Below, piece by piece: positions 52,830-64,000 of a stretch of DNA of 64,000 nucleotides; position 1 is the first letter of the stretch, and every line of letters starts with the position of its first letter. This stretch comes from Paguma larvata. Lineage: Eukaryota; Chordata; Mammalia; Carnivora; Viverridae. The notes below the pieces were generated by a model, which worked only from the letters and a program-made list of their open reading frames with translations, did no database searches and was not told the DNA's origin. The position numbers and the translations under genes were made by a program. The DNA is taken from assembly GCA_030068075.1 (NCBI GenBank), contig CM057837.1:24038589-24102588 (forward strand). Direction: 5' to 3'.

Positions 52830-53570
52830 CCGAGGTCTACATAGTCCAGATCCTTGCCAAAACTGGTTCAGTCTTTTTGATTTTAGCCATTCTGGTGGTT
52901 ATGCGGTGGTAGGTTATTATGGTTTTAATCGCATTTCTGGTAATTGAGATCGAATATAGTTTCAGGTACTTATTGGGCATTCATATATATTCATATGTAT
53001 TTGGTGCCTTTGTAAATAAATGGATTTTTTTATTCTTGAGTGCTTAAACTTTTGATATGTTTTAGATACAAATATGTTTTCTAACATGTTTTGTTAATAT
53101 TTTCTCTTAGTCTTTGGCTTGCCTTTTTTTTTTTTCCAATTTTTTTTAATGTTTATTTTTGAGAGAGAGAGACAGAGCATGAGTAGGGGAGGGAGAGTGA
53201 GAGAGGGAGACACAGAATCCAGAGCAGGCTCCAGGCTCTGAGCCGTCAGCACAGAGCCCGACGTGGGGCTCGAACTCATGAACCGTAAGATCATGACCTG
53301 AGCCGAAGTCAGACGCTTAACTGAGTCACTCAGGCCCCTGTTGCCTATTTATTTTCTTAATTTTTTAATGCAGTATAGAATTTTCATGGAGTCCAGCTCA
53401 TCAGTGTTGTTGTTGTTTTAAATGGTTAATGCTTTTGTGTACTAAGAAATCTTTGTATGCTTCATGGTGAAGAAAATTTCTTTTTTCCTCTATAGAAGTC
53501 TTGTATGTTTAGCTTTTATACATAGCTCTTTTCCCCTCATCAGATTTTCAAAATAGTCTATAACCCAAAA
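52830..53570 (-). repeat. Decayed L1M LINE, antisense, split by a SINE
   Basis: GATTTTAGCCATTCTGGTGG, GGTTTTAATCGCATTTCTGG and, after the SINE, TTCATGGAGTCCAGCTCATC are reverse-strand L1 landmarks. The two parts (52830-53131 and 53340-53570) are continuous apart from the SINE. Confidence 0.72.
53132..53339 (-). repeat. CanSINE, minus strand, inserted in an old L1
   Basis: TTTTTTTAATGTTTATTTTT at the left and CAGGGGCCTGAGTGACTCAG on the reverse strand at the right. A few bases are missing in the head (AACTGAGTCACTCAGG). Confidence 0.94.
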
Positions 53571-53989
53571 GAAAAGAAAAAAGGTTGAGGCCCGTTGCTT
53601 TCGACTGCTGGTTTCTCAGATTTGTTTAATATGGACAGCGTCACATCGCGCCCCGCTTTCCACCAGGAAAACACTTCCTGAACTGACGGCGAGAAGGACA
53701 TTGCTTTTAGTAAGATAGATAACATTGAATATCGGGCTTTATTACACCTACTAATTATTGATTCGTCTCTAAATAGTCCTGTGTTTTGAGTGTTTGTGTC
53801 GGATGACTCTCCGGGCCACCTGGAGAGCCGCCCCGATGGGGTGACCTTGCCCGTGCCAGGGCGGAGAGGCCTCAGCAGCTCAGCGAGTGGCCTGGATAAA
53901 GCAGGGTCAGAGACCTGAATTCTGGTCTCCCTCCTGAGCTTCTTTCTCTCTTAGCCAGCGGGCATTCCCATTTCATCTAGAATAGAGTT

Positions 53990-54385
53990 CAGAACATGAA
54001 TTCTGAGGCCTCGCAGAATCTGGTCCCAACCCACCTTTCCACGCCTGCAGTGTCCCGCTGTTTCTGTTCCTCAGGGTGACCTTGCAACTCCGCGTCTTTG
54101 TTTTTACTGTTGCCTTCATCTAGATTGTTCTCATTCCTTTCCATCCTGCCCTGGACTTAACTCCAGTCAGTCTGTTAAATCCCCAATAAAACTCCATATC
54201 CTTCTTGAACTCTCCCAGCGTCTCAAGAAGGAACTAGTTTGCACACACTTTCTCTCTGTACGGTCTCCCCCATCAGCTTGCGGACTTCTGAATGCTTCGA
54301 ATACCAGGGGGTGTGGTGTTTCTTGTACATCTTAGTGGGGCTTCATTCAGTGACCTGCACGTAGCAGGCGGGTTACAGAGTGCTG
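53990..54385 (+). repeat. L2 LINE fragment, sense
   Basis: GCAGAATCTGGTCCCAACCC, CCTTTCCACGCCTGCAG, GCCTTCATCTAGATTGTTCT and CCTTCTTGAACTCTCCCAGC follow the order of the L2 3' coding end, and GACCTGCACGTAGCAGG resembles the L2 terminus. Confidence 0.6.
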
Positions 54386-55507
54386 GTCTGATGGAAAGGT
54401 ATGTGACCATGCGGAGCCCCTAACGGCAGTATTCTTCGTAAAGTGTTTTGCATTCGATAGTGTTTTTCAGACTCTGAGGTTGTGACCCACTTGCTGTCTG
54501 TAAAAGCATTTTTTATGGTTCAGGAGCATCATTAAAAAACAAAACGGAGTAGCTTAGGGAATAAAAGATCATAGAACATGGGTGAGCGTTCTGTAGTAAA
54601 AGGTTTGTGTCTAGTTCTCTATTTGCATTTGTGCTTACTGGGTTGTGATGTAAAGTGTATTTCTCTCTGTGGGTTGTACCAAACAGAACTTGGAAACACT
54701 CCACTGGGTGGAGTTATGAATTTTGAAATTTTAGGGAAGAGATATTTGGAATTTTTAATTAGCTTTGATACTCCTGAAATTTTTCACTAAATGATTTCAC
54801 GTAATTTGTACCTGTGGGCAAATGATTCTTTTTTGCTTTAGCATCTTGTGTGTAGTCTGTGTTTTAGATTTGGAGTACATAATGGAGTTATAAATATATA
54901 AAACATTCTTGCTAAATGGTGTTTTTGAAGAAACTAGAGAATTATTATCAGAGATGTTTTTCTAAAATTTCTGTAATGTTTTTTATACTTTATTTACACT
55001 TATCGGTTTAGATTGTTCATGAAAGTTTCTTGACAAAACAGTACTTTTTAGTACATTAGAATGGAATGAGTGTTATCAACTAAATCTCCAAATTAAAAAC
55101 TTCTAAAATTCTATTTTTGAAAACGAGTTCATGCCATATATAAATTATAATGCTTTCATACATGAGAAGATATTTTGCTTTGATTTCAAAACTGGGTCTT
55201 TGCAGTCAGCTCAGCAAGAATCATATATTAAATATTTCTTTGAAAAGAAAGTAGAAACTCGAATCTTCCAAATAAATACAGGCATCACAAATAGTGATGC
55301 ATTACTTTCAGAGAGCTTTTGGATCAAACGTGCATTCTTGAGATGGCAAAGCAGTTACTAGAGACGGCTGGTATTTACAGTGAAGCTGGTTCTGGTTGAC
55401 TTTGTTTAAATTTGTGATTAAAACCTTTCCTGGAACTCTGGAGCCATGTAACCAGGAAGTTACTGTGTTTGTAAAGCCTGTCTTCCTTTTCCTTCACTTT
55501 TCTTTAG

Positions 55508-55732
<225 letters not shown>

Positions 55733-55746
55733 TAGAATGTGTACGC

Positions 55747-55768
55747 TGCGTGCGCGTGCACGCGTGTG
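55747..55768. other. Alternating pyrimidine-purine tract with five CpG (Z-DNA-prone)
   Basis: A 22-nt strict alternation (TGCGTGCGCGTGCACGCGTG then TG) with five CpG steps, beginning 119 bp downstream of the ATE1 exon at 55508-55628. Such tracts can adopt Z-DNA under supercoiling; here that is inference. Confidence 0.85.
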
Positions 55769-56204
55769 AGACGGAACGTGTACACACGCAGCACTTCTGG
55801 GAATAAATGCAGAAACCTCACGTGCTTCTGCTGCTTACTGACCCGTCTCCTTCCGCTTTGAGGGCTGGCACCACCTTCCATTCCTGTTACAGCCATCACA
55901 GTGCATAAAAGTTCTTCACTGCCTTGTTGAGTTTAGGTACAGAAGCTAGAAACACTGACCAGTTGGACCGAACGGAGCTGGGGCATGGTTTCCTGAAGGC
56001 CAGCAGGCTGGGATGGGTTTTGTGACAATACTTACTTTCTTTTCTTTTTTTTGGACAATACTTTCTTGACTTTCTTCTTCCCTCTTTGGTGCGTCTCCTT
56101 TTCTGTCCCTTCTTCCACCCCTCCGTGCACGCCGGCCAGCCCCGGCCATGTCTTACCTCGTAGCATTCCCCGTGTGGATGCTCTGCGCACCGGTGGCAGG
56201 CACA

Positions 56205-56385
56205 GGCTGCACGTATGGCCCGGGGCCAGACTTCCTGCACATGGATCCTGGCTCCATCATCGGCCTGTAAGCTGTGTGCCCTTGGGCATTTTCACGGTCT
56301 TCCTGGCCTCAGATTTCCAGCCTTCACAATGAAGATAGTGATAGAACCTACCTTACTGAGCTGTCCTGAGGATTAGAGTAAGACC
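56205..56385 (+). repeat. MIR SINE, sense
   Basis: GGGGCCAGACTTCCTGCACA, AGCTGTGTGCCCTTGGGCAT, AGATTTCCAGCCTTCACAAT and GTCCTGAGGATTAGAGTAAG follow the MIR consensus order. Confidence 0.75.
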
Positions 56386-59290
56386 CGCGTCCTGAGCCTA
56401 GCCCCCTGGTGTTGCGGGGTTGGTGACTGCAGGCGAATTAGCACATGAGGATGTCCCGCAGACTGTGCCACACAGGCTTTCTCCGCATTGCCACTATTTG
56501 CTCCCATTCCTGTCTCCAGGAAACTCCGCAGTTCTAGTCCCCTCCCTTTTGTCTAGGCCCCGCCCAGTTTACAGCAGCCTTTCTCACCCTCCCTGGTTCC
56601 ACCGCAGCTTCCTCCATCCAGTGTGAGCTGTGGTGTGCTCTTGGTGGGCGGCGTCGACTCCCAGGTGTGCTGCTCCTTGGACCGAAGTTCCTAGATGTAC
56701 CCCCTGTGCCTCCCTGACTTCTGAGTCCTCACAACCTGCCAGAGGAGGCGCCCGGCGCACAGTTAAGAATCACACGTTTTCTGTCTGGTCACCTGTGGTC
56801 TAAGCTTGGAGGAAAATCAGAAAAGGGAAACGGAAAGGCTGGGAGAGGGGCAAGGAGTAAATGGAAAGGTCAGATAGGAAGACAAAAGGGACAAGCAAAG
56901 AAATGGAGTAATTTTTTCTGTTCTAAGATATGTGTTCTTCCCCCCCACCCCGCCACAAATCAGGTTTTTTTACTTCCAAGAAAGAAAAATTGGTTCATGT
57001 TTTGTTGTATTTTGGCATCTCCTTGAAAAACTACTATGAAAGCAAGAGTGGGCGCTTCTTGCGCACGACGGTAACTCAGAACCTGATGATCACATGGCCA
57101 TAGGGACCCGCCTAACTCCTACGCCAGCCTCCCCGAGGTCACCCCAGGCTTCCGAGACGTTTCGGGTTCATACGACAACCAGGGCTTCATAGTTCCCGCA
57201 CCTTCGATTGTCAGTCAGCATTTCATAATTTCATTTTAAGTAGAATTACACCCGACTGTCAGACAGACAGATGTGTTGCTTACAGACAAACATACTGAAT
57301 TCGTCAGCGTTTGAGTCAGGCTCAAAGCGAAAGGGAATAGTTTTCAGAGGAAAGCAAATACGTATCTGCTGTCCCCTCAAAAAAATGTGTCTTTTCCTTT
57401 TTAGCTTTTCTCAAGCGCAGGTCAGAGCCATTTCCTTATGGCGAAAACTGCTAACCCCCTCACGGCATTATTTCATGTTCACATACAAAAGGGGAGAAGT
57501 TCCTTCCAACTAAATAATAATGGTCTTGAATTGGTTTCCGACTCCCGAACTTAAGACACCGTTTCATCGTCCCCTTTTTCTTTCCTTGATCTGTTTTAAA
57601 GGTTGCTTCTCTTATGTAATACTTGGGGATTAAGGCAATCACAGGCCCTCCCTGTTTTGTAAAGCTGAAAAGGTAACTGAATAATTTCCATGCTCCGAAT
57701 GAAGAGTCAAATAAAGATTTATTCGTGTTAATAGACTTTAAATTCATTTTCCAAAGTTAGCACTGAGGAGCCTTTCATGAGAAAGAAAATTCGAAGTCTC
57801 ATTTCGACGGCGTTGCACCGTGGCGAGTGAAGAGTGCTTCTCTGCTGTAATCTATTACATTCCAGTTCTTCCGGCACAGGTTTTAGGTCTTAATATATTC
57901 ATTGTTTAGAGTTCACTTACAAAAGTCAGAGGAGTAAATTTCTTCAAGAATAGTGCTTCAAAGAAAAGGAAGATCCTTTTCCATATGCTGAATCTTTGGA
58001 ACTTGCAAGAGAACATCGTACAGTTTTATCAGTATTGAATATCACCGTCCAGACACTATTTGAAATCAGACTTATGTCCTGCGGTTTTAGGAAATGAAAA
58101 TGCAGTTACACGCGGGAGCGTATTGAGCATGCTGTGAAACACGGTCATGTGAGACTTAAAGGGCGATCTGTGAGAAGCCGGCCTCTCCTCCTGGGCCGGC
58201 TTTGCTTTTACATGACCCCCGCTCCGACGCAGACAAAATACGGAGTTTAATACGGACATCGTTGTTAGTCGGCATGGTGCTTTTTTCCCCTAAATCTTGT
58301 TTCTCCTCCCAGCTGTTCAGTAGCTAAACTACTCTGCAGAAGGCACAGCGGATCACCACGGGTCTTGGTAAAACGCTTCGGCCACAAGGTGCATCAGGAG
58401 CCACTTGTAAGAAAGATTACATCTCCCTCTCTCCTGACCTGATGTAAGCCTCTGGAAGTCCGATTCCTCCCTGCCCTCCCCCCGCCCCCGACCTCCCGCA
58501 TTTTGGAGGTTTGGGGTTATATGGTTATTTGCTTAACTAGGAAGTCTGCATATGGGTGGAAACCTGTTGTATTTACTGCTTTCACGTCTGGTGGGGGAGG
58601 CACTGACAAACCGAAGCAACTTGGAAAATTCAGAAGACATCCCTTTGTTCATAAATAAGTCTTTTGTTTTTGAACTCAGGACCTCTGCCTACTGTAAAGA
58701 AAGGATTAGAGAAGTTTCTCAAATGATTCTTAAGTAGAAATCTGTTAGATTGCTTATTAAATCAATAGTTGGATATGTATAGAATTCAAAACTTCTGCAT
58801 CACAGTTATATTTTGCTTCTTTTGTTTAAATTATCTTTAAAAAAATGTTCACTGGGAACAGTAGAAGATTTATCCAAATGCATAAAACCGCCGCTAAGAA
58901 GAACGATTGAAATGACCCGTCGATCTCCCCCTACGGTAGCAAGCACTGCCCGGATTTTTATGCCGCCTCCTGACCTCTTTTCTGTGCGTGCATCTGTGAG
59001 CATTCTTCAAACAGCGGAATCAGCCTTCGCATTTTCATTGTTTTTCCTGAATACTTATGTTTCTCCTTCCTTTTAGTGAGGTAAAACCACTCTTGACCAC
59101 TGATTTGGGGCTTCAGCAGACAAATGCCACTACTTAGGTGACAGGCAGCGTCCAACACAGATGCTCTACAAGAGATGTTGGAAGTAAACCAGATGTTTTG
59201 GAGTTGGTTTTAGAACCATGATAAATTATGATTTGATTTGACTCTTAATGTTGTACAGGTGTTACACTATTGTTGGTAGTAAAATCCTTC

Positions 59291-59388
59291 GGGGGGGGGC
59301 ATCTCGCTGGCTTAGTCGGTAGAGCATGGGACTCTTGATCTCAGGGTCATGAGTTCAAGCCACACGTTGGGCGTGGAGCCTATTTAAA
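59291..59388 (+). repeat. Short CanSINE-type element
   Basis: Begins with a run of nine G, then GCATCTCGCTGGCTTAGTCG, GTAGAGCATGGGACTCTTGA and GGGTCATGAGTTCAAGCC, ending in an A tail. A full SINE was inserted directly behind its tail. Confidence 0.9.
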
Positions 59389-59400
59389 AAAGGTCCCTTT

Positions 59401-59615
59401 AGGGGCGCCTGGGTGGCCCAGTCGGTTGAGCGTCCGACTTCGGCTCAGGTCATGATCTCACGGTTCGTGAGTTGGAGCCCCACGTCGGGCTCTGTGGTGA
59501 CAGCTCAGAGCCTGGAGCCTGCTTCAGATTCTGTGTCTCCCTCTCTCTCTGCCTCTTCCCTTCTCATGCTCTGTGTGTCTCTCTCTCAAAAAGTAAAATA
59601 AACATTTAAAAAACA
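59401..59615 (+). repeat. CanSINE, well preserved
   Basis: GGGGCGCCTGGGTGGCCCAG through CTCTCTCTGCCTCTTCC to AAATAAACATTTAAAA. The perfect duplication AAAGGTCCCTTT is at 59389-59400 and 59616-59627. Confidence 0.97.
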
Positions 59616-62600
59616 AAAGGTCCCTTTGGGTCCAGATTTATAAAAAGCGATAACCTCTTTGAGCCCGTGCTATTTCCCAAGTACCATCCTCTGGCTGCTC
59701 CTGTGTGTCACTCCAGTTCATCCACAGAACATGACGGAATGTTTCGTCACTGACCCCCTCAGATATTATTTATTGTGAAAATATAAGCGGACACTTGTTT
59801 TTTAACCAGAGATTTGAAAGAATTTTAATTCAGATATTGCTCTTTCATTTTTATAAATACTTATTTTTAGTATTTTTTTCGAAGAAGCTAATTAGAATGA
59901 TCTTTATTTCTGTCTTTGCTGATAATTACAGCAATATAGACATTTTACCACAGATTAGTCTAGATTTCACTCCCTCTTTTCTGTACATGCTTCAGAATCT
60001 TGCGAGAAATTTCCTAATTTGCTTAAGTCATGATATTAGGATATTGAATTTAAATTTGCCATAAAAAGGACAACACCTAACTTTGTCTTCATGCTTGACG
60101 CATTTCCCCAAGGTAGAGGATTCCTAGGACATTTAACCTCTCCCAGCCGGCTAATGAGAATCTGAGTACAAGGAGCTCAACCCTGAGCTTCCAAGTGTTA
60201 TTTTATGCTTTCATTCGTCTCTTCTCTTTACTCCCTTCTTTCTTGCTTGCGTGGTCCCTGGCACTTTTTCTATACTGTCACAGTTTCTGTCCTAAATGCC
60301 CATCGGAAAAGCAAGTCCCATTCTGACCATGTGTGAAACGATCAGGTTCAGAAAGAGTTCTGACTGTATTCACTTGCCTGGTTTCTCCAGCCTGCTCTCA
60401 CTTCCTGAACACTGTGTTCATGGTCCCGCAGAAGGGTGTACCTCAGCCATAGTGTCGCCGTGGTCACTAAGGAAGTAATGCAGAACTTCCGAGGGCCCCT
60501 AAAAATGGGCTGCAGTGATAAGTTACAACTAAGTGGACACTTTCTTAATTACTATAGGTGTGCAGTTAAGCTAGATTTGAGGTTGACCTTCCTGCTTGAA
60601 GTTGCAGAGTGAATGATACTTGGTCGTTGGATGCTTAATAAACATATATTCTTCGTTGCCGGTAAAGTGGCAGTGCGGAGATGTAGCCAGGTGGAGGGAG
60701 AACCAGCCGGAGCCCGCCATCAAAACAGAATGTCTTTGGTAATTTGGTTTTTTAATATTTGGTGAACCTGGAGAAAGTGTTTTGATGTGGAAAATAGAGA
60801 AAGTCACAGTCTCGTAAGTTTTCAGTTTACTCTCTATCCACTTAAAAATATTACTTCATTATAGTGTTACTATCTTTTCCCACTTACTTGTTTTTCAGAG
60901 CTACCCTTTCTTATCCAGATGCTTGTAGAGCACTGATATGACTGCTGGTTTAAAAATTAGAAACTAGGTTTCCCTAGTTGTGATGTGGTCTTCTAATGAG
61001 GACAGTGAGGAACAAGAAACCAAGCCTTTCCTACAATATTTGTGTGTTAACACTGAAGTATTGTAACATTTTAACGTGTTCATTTTCTACTAAAAATCTG
61101 AAATAGACTTATTAAGGTAAACTTCCAACAGTTGCAAAGACTGTTTTCATTTTTTCAGAGTGTTTTAAAGCCAGTCTTGGATAAGAGAAATTTTAACAAT
61201 ACAGCTTTACGGATTTTCCCCGAGCAGTCTCTGCCCAGGACGGCACGCACGGACAGTAGGCCGGTGGCCGACAATGGCTGGAGCCCTGGCCAGAGGCAGA
61301 CCGGGACAGCTCTGAAACAGTTTGAAAAGCAGACTTGAGGTTCCCATGTAGCTGTTAAAGATACAGTTCCCTGATCCGTTCTCTTTCCTTTGGAACAGAT
61401 AAATTTTTAATAAATAATTCCTTCTGTACTCACCCATTTTTTAAATTTAATTAATCCTATGATTTTGAATCACTGATTAATCCATTTTGAAATCATTCCA
61501 GCAGGCTGGAAACTACCAGCACGCTTCAGACCGTGTCTCAGAAAACGCTAGTGCTGCCTGGCTCTTCTGTGTAGCGTCTTACAGTGCTGCCTTGTTTGTT
61601 CGTGTGAATAAAACACTGGCGTTTTTTAATATAATAAAGAGGTTGTCCAAAATGTCACTTAGAGAATAAAAATAAAGCCCGTAGCTCTTCAAGTGCTGGC
61701 TGAACAATGATACCCTGTTGAATAGGAGACACCTTCAGTTTTAAGTCCTCTATTTTGTGTACCGCCAAGACAGAAAAACTGTTGCCACTTAGACTATGAC
61801 TCCATCAGTTGTAAGATGCATCTGGGTTTCAGAAATACCAGAATGTGTAAAAATGAGAATCTTAATGACATAGAGGAATGACATGGAGGTTCGGTCTGCG
61901 CACCACAGTACGGGGCCAGGCTATAGATACCAAAGAGACTTGTTTTTATTTGCTAGGGAGCTTTGTGGCATCTTACTTGTAGGCGTTAAATATGTTTTGA
62001 ATGGGGTACGAACCTGCATGTCAGAGTTGGAAGACATCAGTTTCACCTGCTTTTGATAAAAACAAGATTACTGCTGTAGATATGCGATAACAATAGAGTT
62101 CTTTTAATACCCTCTCCCATGGACTCCAGAAAATTTTGAGAAGACATGTAACTACTTCACAAGGATACTTTATTGTAATGAAAGTAAATAAAAGTGTTTT
62201 ACTACCCAAAAAGCATTGACGTTCTGTAAGCAGTGATGGTTTCTATGCATTCTGGTTTGAAACAAATTTTAAAAATTTAAAAACTTTGATTTGGAAGGCA
62301 ATGATAAACATAGAGAATTTAAAAACTTTGCTTAGCCCGTAAATTCAGTGATCTCTGACAAGTGATGGAATGCTTAAGATTAAATAGTAAAGAAGGGGTA
62401 AAAGATCTATCCTTCGATGCCATCAAGCGTGTCGTCAGCCCTAGGTCGTGCGGTTAATGAGCGTTTGTGAATATGTGCATATTTATCAGTAAATACTCTC
62501 GGTGTAACTTGTGGCTCCACAGTAACAGAGCATGAGTCGTTAGCTTAATTGGAAAAAATTCTGGAAGAATACTCGATGCTGTATTTTGGAACCTGCATCA

Positions 62601-63711
62601 TTTGCTGTTCAATCCAGTGTCTGCTGGCTATGAGAGGAACTCATCAGAGACAAATAACAGTCCAGAGGCTTCTTACACCGTTCTCACCGAGCTTCAGCAT
62701 AAGAATGAAGTCTCTGCATTTGTCTGCAAAGTGTTTTTAAACTGTTTAAATTCTCTTTTGTGTCCGTTAACAGTCAGTCTCTCTGCAGGAAAATAAGCAC
62801 GCTGTAACGTGAAGGCTGTTTATTTTAGGAGTGTTCTTTCATGTGATGCTAACAAAATGTTTTTAATACAAATATGGAAACTGGGGTAGAATTCCTATTC
62901 TTATAAGAAGTGTATTTTCCTAGCTGCCATTCATTTGAAATAGATACCATTTATGGGAGACTTGACTTGTTCATGCTTCTGTAGCCTGTTCACTGATAAC
63001 AAAATGAAATTTGTGTGAAATTAGGAAGGACGTGTTGACAGTCGGGAAAGAAGTAAAACCACCTGCTCTACGAACTGCTACCAAAATAAGAAAACAAAAG
63101 TAAAAATTCTGATGCTGAAGAGACTCTCAGCCTGGGTTCCCTCCAGGAGCAGATCCCGAAACGTGGGCTTGCATTTACGGGAGCAGGAGTGGGGGCTGGA
63201 GAGAGCGGACTAGACAAGGGAGGAGGAAAAGATAGCAAAAGGGTGTGTGCGCACAGTGCGGTCCAGCACGTCAATGACTGGCGTCAGTCCTTTGAGAAAC
63301 CTATCAGAACTATCAGAATAGACTGCCCGAGGGACCAGAGGAAGACTGTGCTCATCTGGCTTTCATTCTCCACCTGCGTTGATTATCTCACTGGGTGCTA
63401 GAGTCTCCGCACTGTGCACTGTCGTTTGTACCTGTGGGATTGGAGAGCAGCCTGCTGCATCTGAAAGGAAGCAAGGCCGGCCGATCGACCCGTCACAGAA
63501 CTGTGGACGTTAGTGGTGCCATGAGTCAGAGATGAGGCCACGGAGATACAGCACAGTGCCCAAGGAGTGTCTAATACAGAAGAAGTACAGGTTGAGGTGG
63601 CATGCCCCTAGTGTCAGCTGACCATGAAAGTTGCACTGGGGCAGATAGCATAAGGATCATGAACATGAGGAAGTAGTGGACGTAAAAAAAAAGAAAACAA
63701 AAAAAAAAAGC

Positions 63712-63921
63712 GGGGTGCCTGGGTGGCTCAGTCAGTTAAGCGTCTAACTTCAGCCCAGGTCATGATCTCACAGTTCATGGGTTCGAGCCCTGCATCAGGC
63801 TCTGTGCCGACAGCTCAGAGCCTGGAACCTGCTTTGGATTCTGTGTCTCCCTCCCGTTCTGTCCCTCCCCAGCTCACGTTCTGGCACTCTTCTCTCTCTC
63901 AAAAATAATATAAAAAAATTT
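63712..63921 (+). repeat. CanSINE
   Basis: GGGGTGCCTGGGTGGCTCAG, GGGTTCGAGCCCTGCATCAG, CTGACAGCTCAGAGCC-like middle with CCGACAG, a CT-rich part and an A/T-rich tail. A purine-rich A/AAG run precedes it at 63684-63709. Confidence 0.95.
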
Positions 63922-64000
63922 TTTTTAAGAAGGCTAGTTTAATTTGAAATAGTTGGAGGAACCAGCCAAGAATTAGAATCATAAATGTGAAGAATTCATG

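Overview
This window is nuclear DNA from a cat-family (felid) carnivore and lies inside one protein-coding gene, ATE1 (arginyl-tRNA--protein transferase 1), read on the + strand. The felid call rests on about 31 copies of a tRNA-derived CanSINE. Each full copy has a head like GGGGCGCCTGGGTGGCTCAG, a middle like GCTGACAGCTCAGAGCCTG, a CT-rich stretch and an A-rich tail, which is the felid form and not the dog form. A young carnivore-type L1 3' end supports the same placement. There are no bacterial-style genes or operons. Almost every open reading frame in the window is chance or comes from a repeat.

Three consecutive ATE1 coding exons are visible: 12346-12527, 16134-16233 and 55508-55628. Their splice phases fit together (2 into 2, then 0 into 0). 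Together they encode about 134 residues of the C-terminal ATE1 domain, which has a GNAT-like acyltransferase fold. The upstream exons (N-terminal domain and the mutually exclusive exon pair) and the last coding exon or exons were not found and probably lie outside the window. The introns present are at least 12.3 kb (incomplete), 3.6 kb, 39.3 kb and at least 8.4 kb (incomplete).

Layout. 1-12345: intron with SINEs, a roughly 3.5 kb decayed antisense L1, nested SINEs, a U6 snRNA/L1 chimeric retrocopy, and a SINE carrying a 116-bp copy of nearby intron DNA. 12346-16233: two exons around a SINE-free intron with a (GA)18 tract. 16234-55507: a giant intron with SINEs, an MLT1-like LTR, several old L1, L2 and MIR fragments and two hAT DNA-transposon remnants. 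55508-64000: the third exon and the start of the next intron, with SINEs only from 59.3 kb onward.

I see no previously undescribed system in the sense of a gene cluster. The best candidates for a second look are structural: the U6-L1 chimera with its target-site duplication, the templated 116-bp insertion inside a SINE, a double SINE that landed 34 bp upstream of an ATE1 exon, and several perfect palindromes. Repeat family names come from memory of consensus sequences and have not been checked by search.
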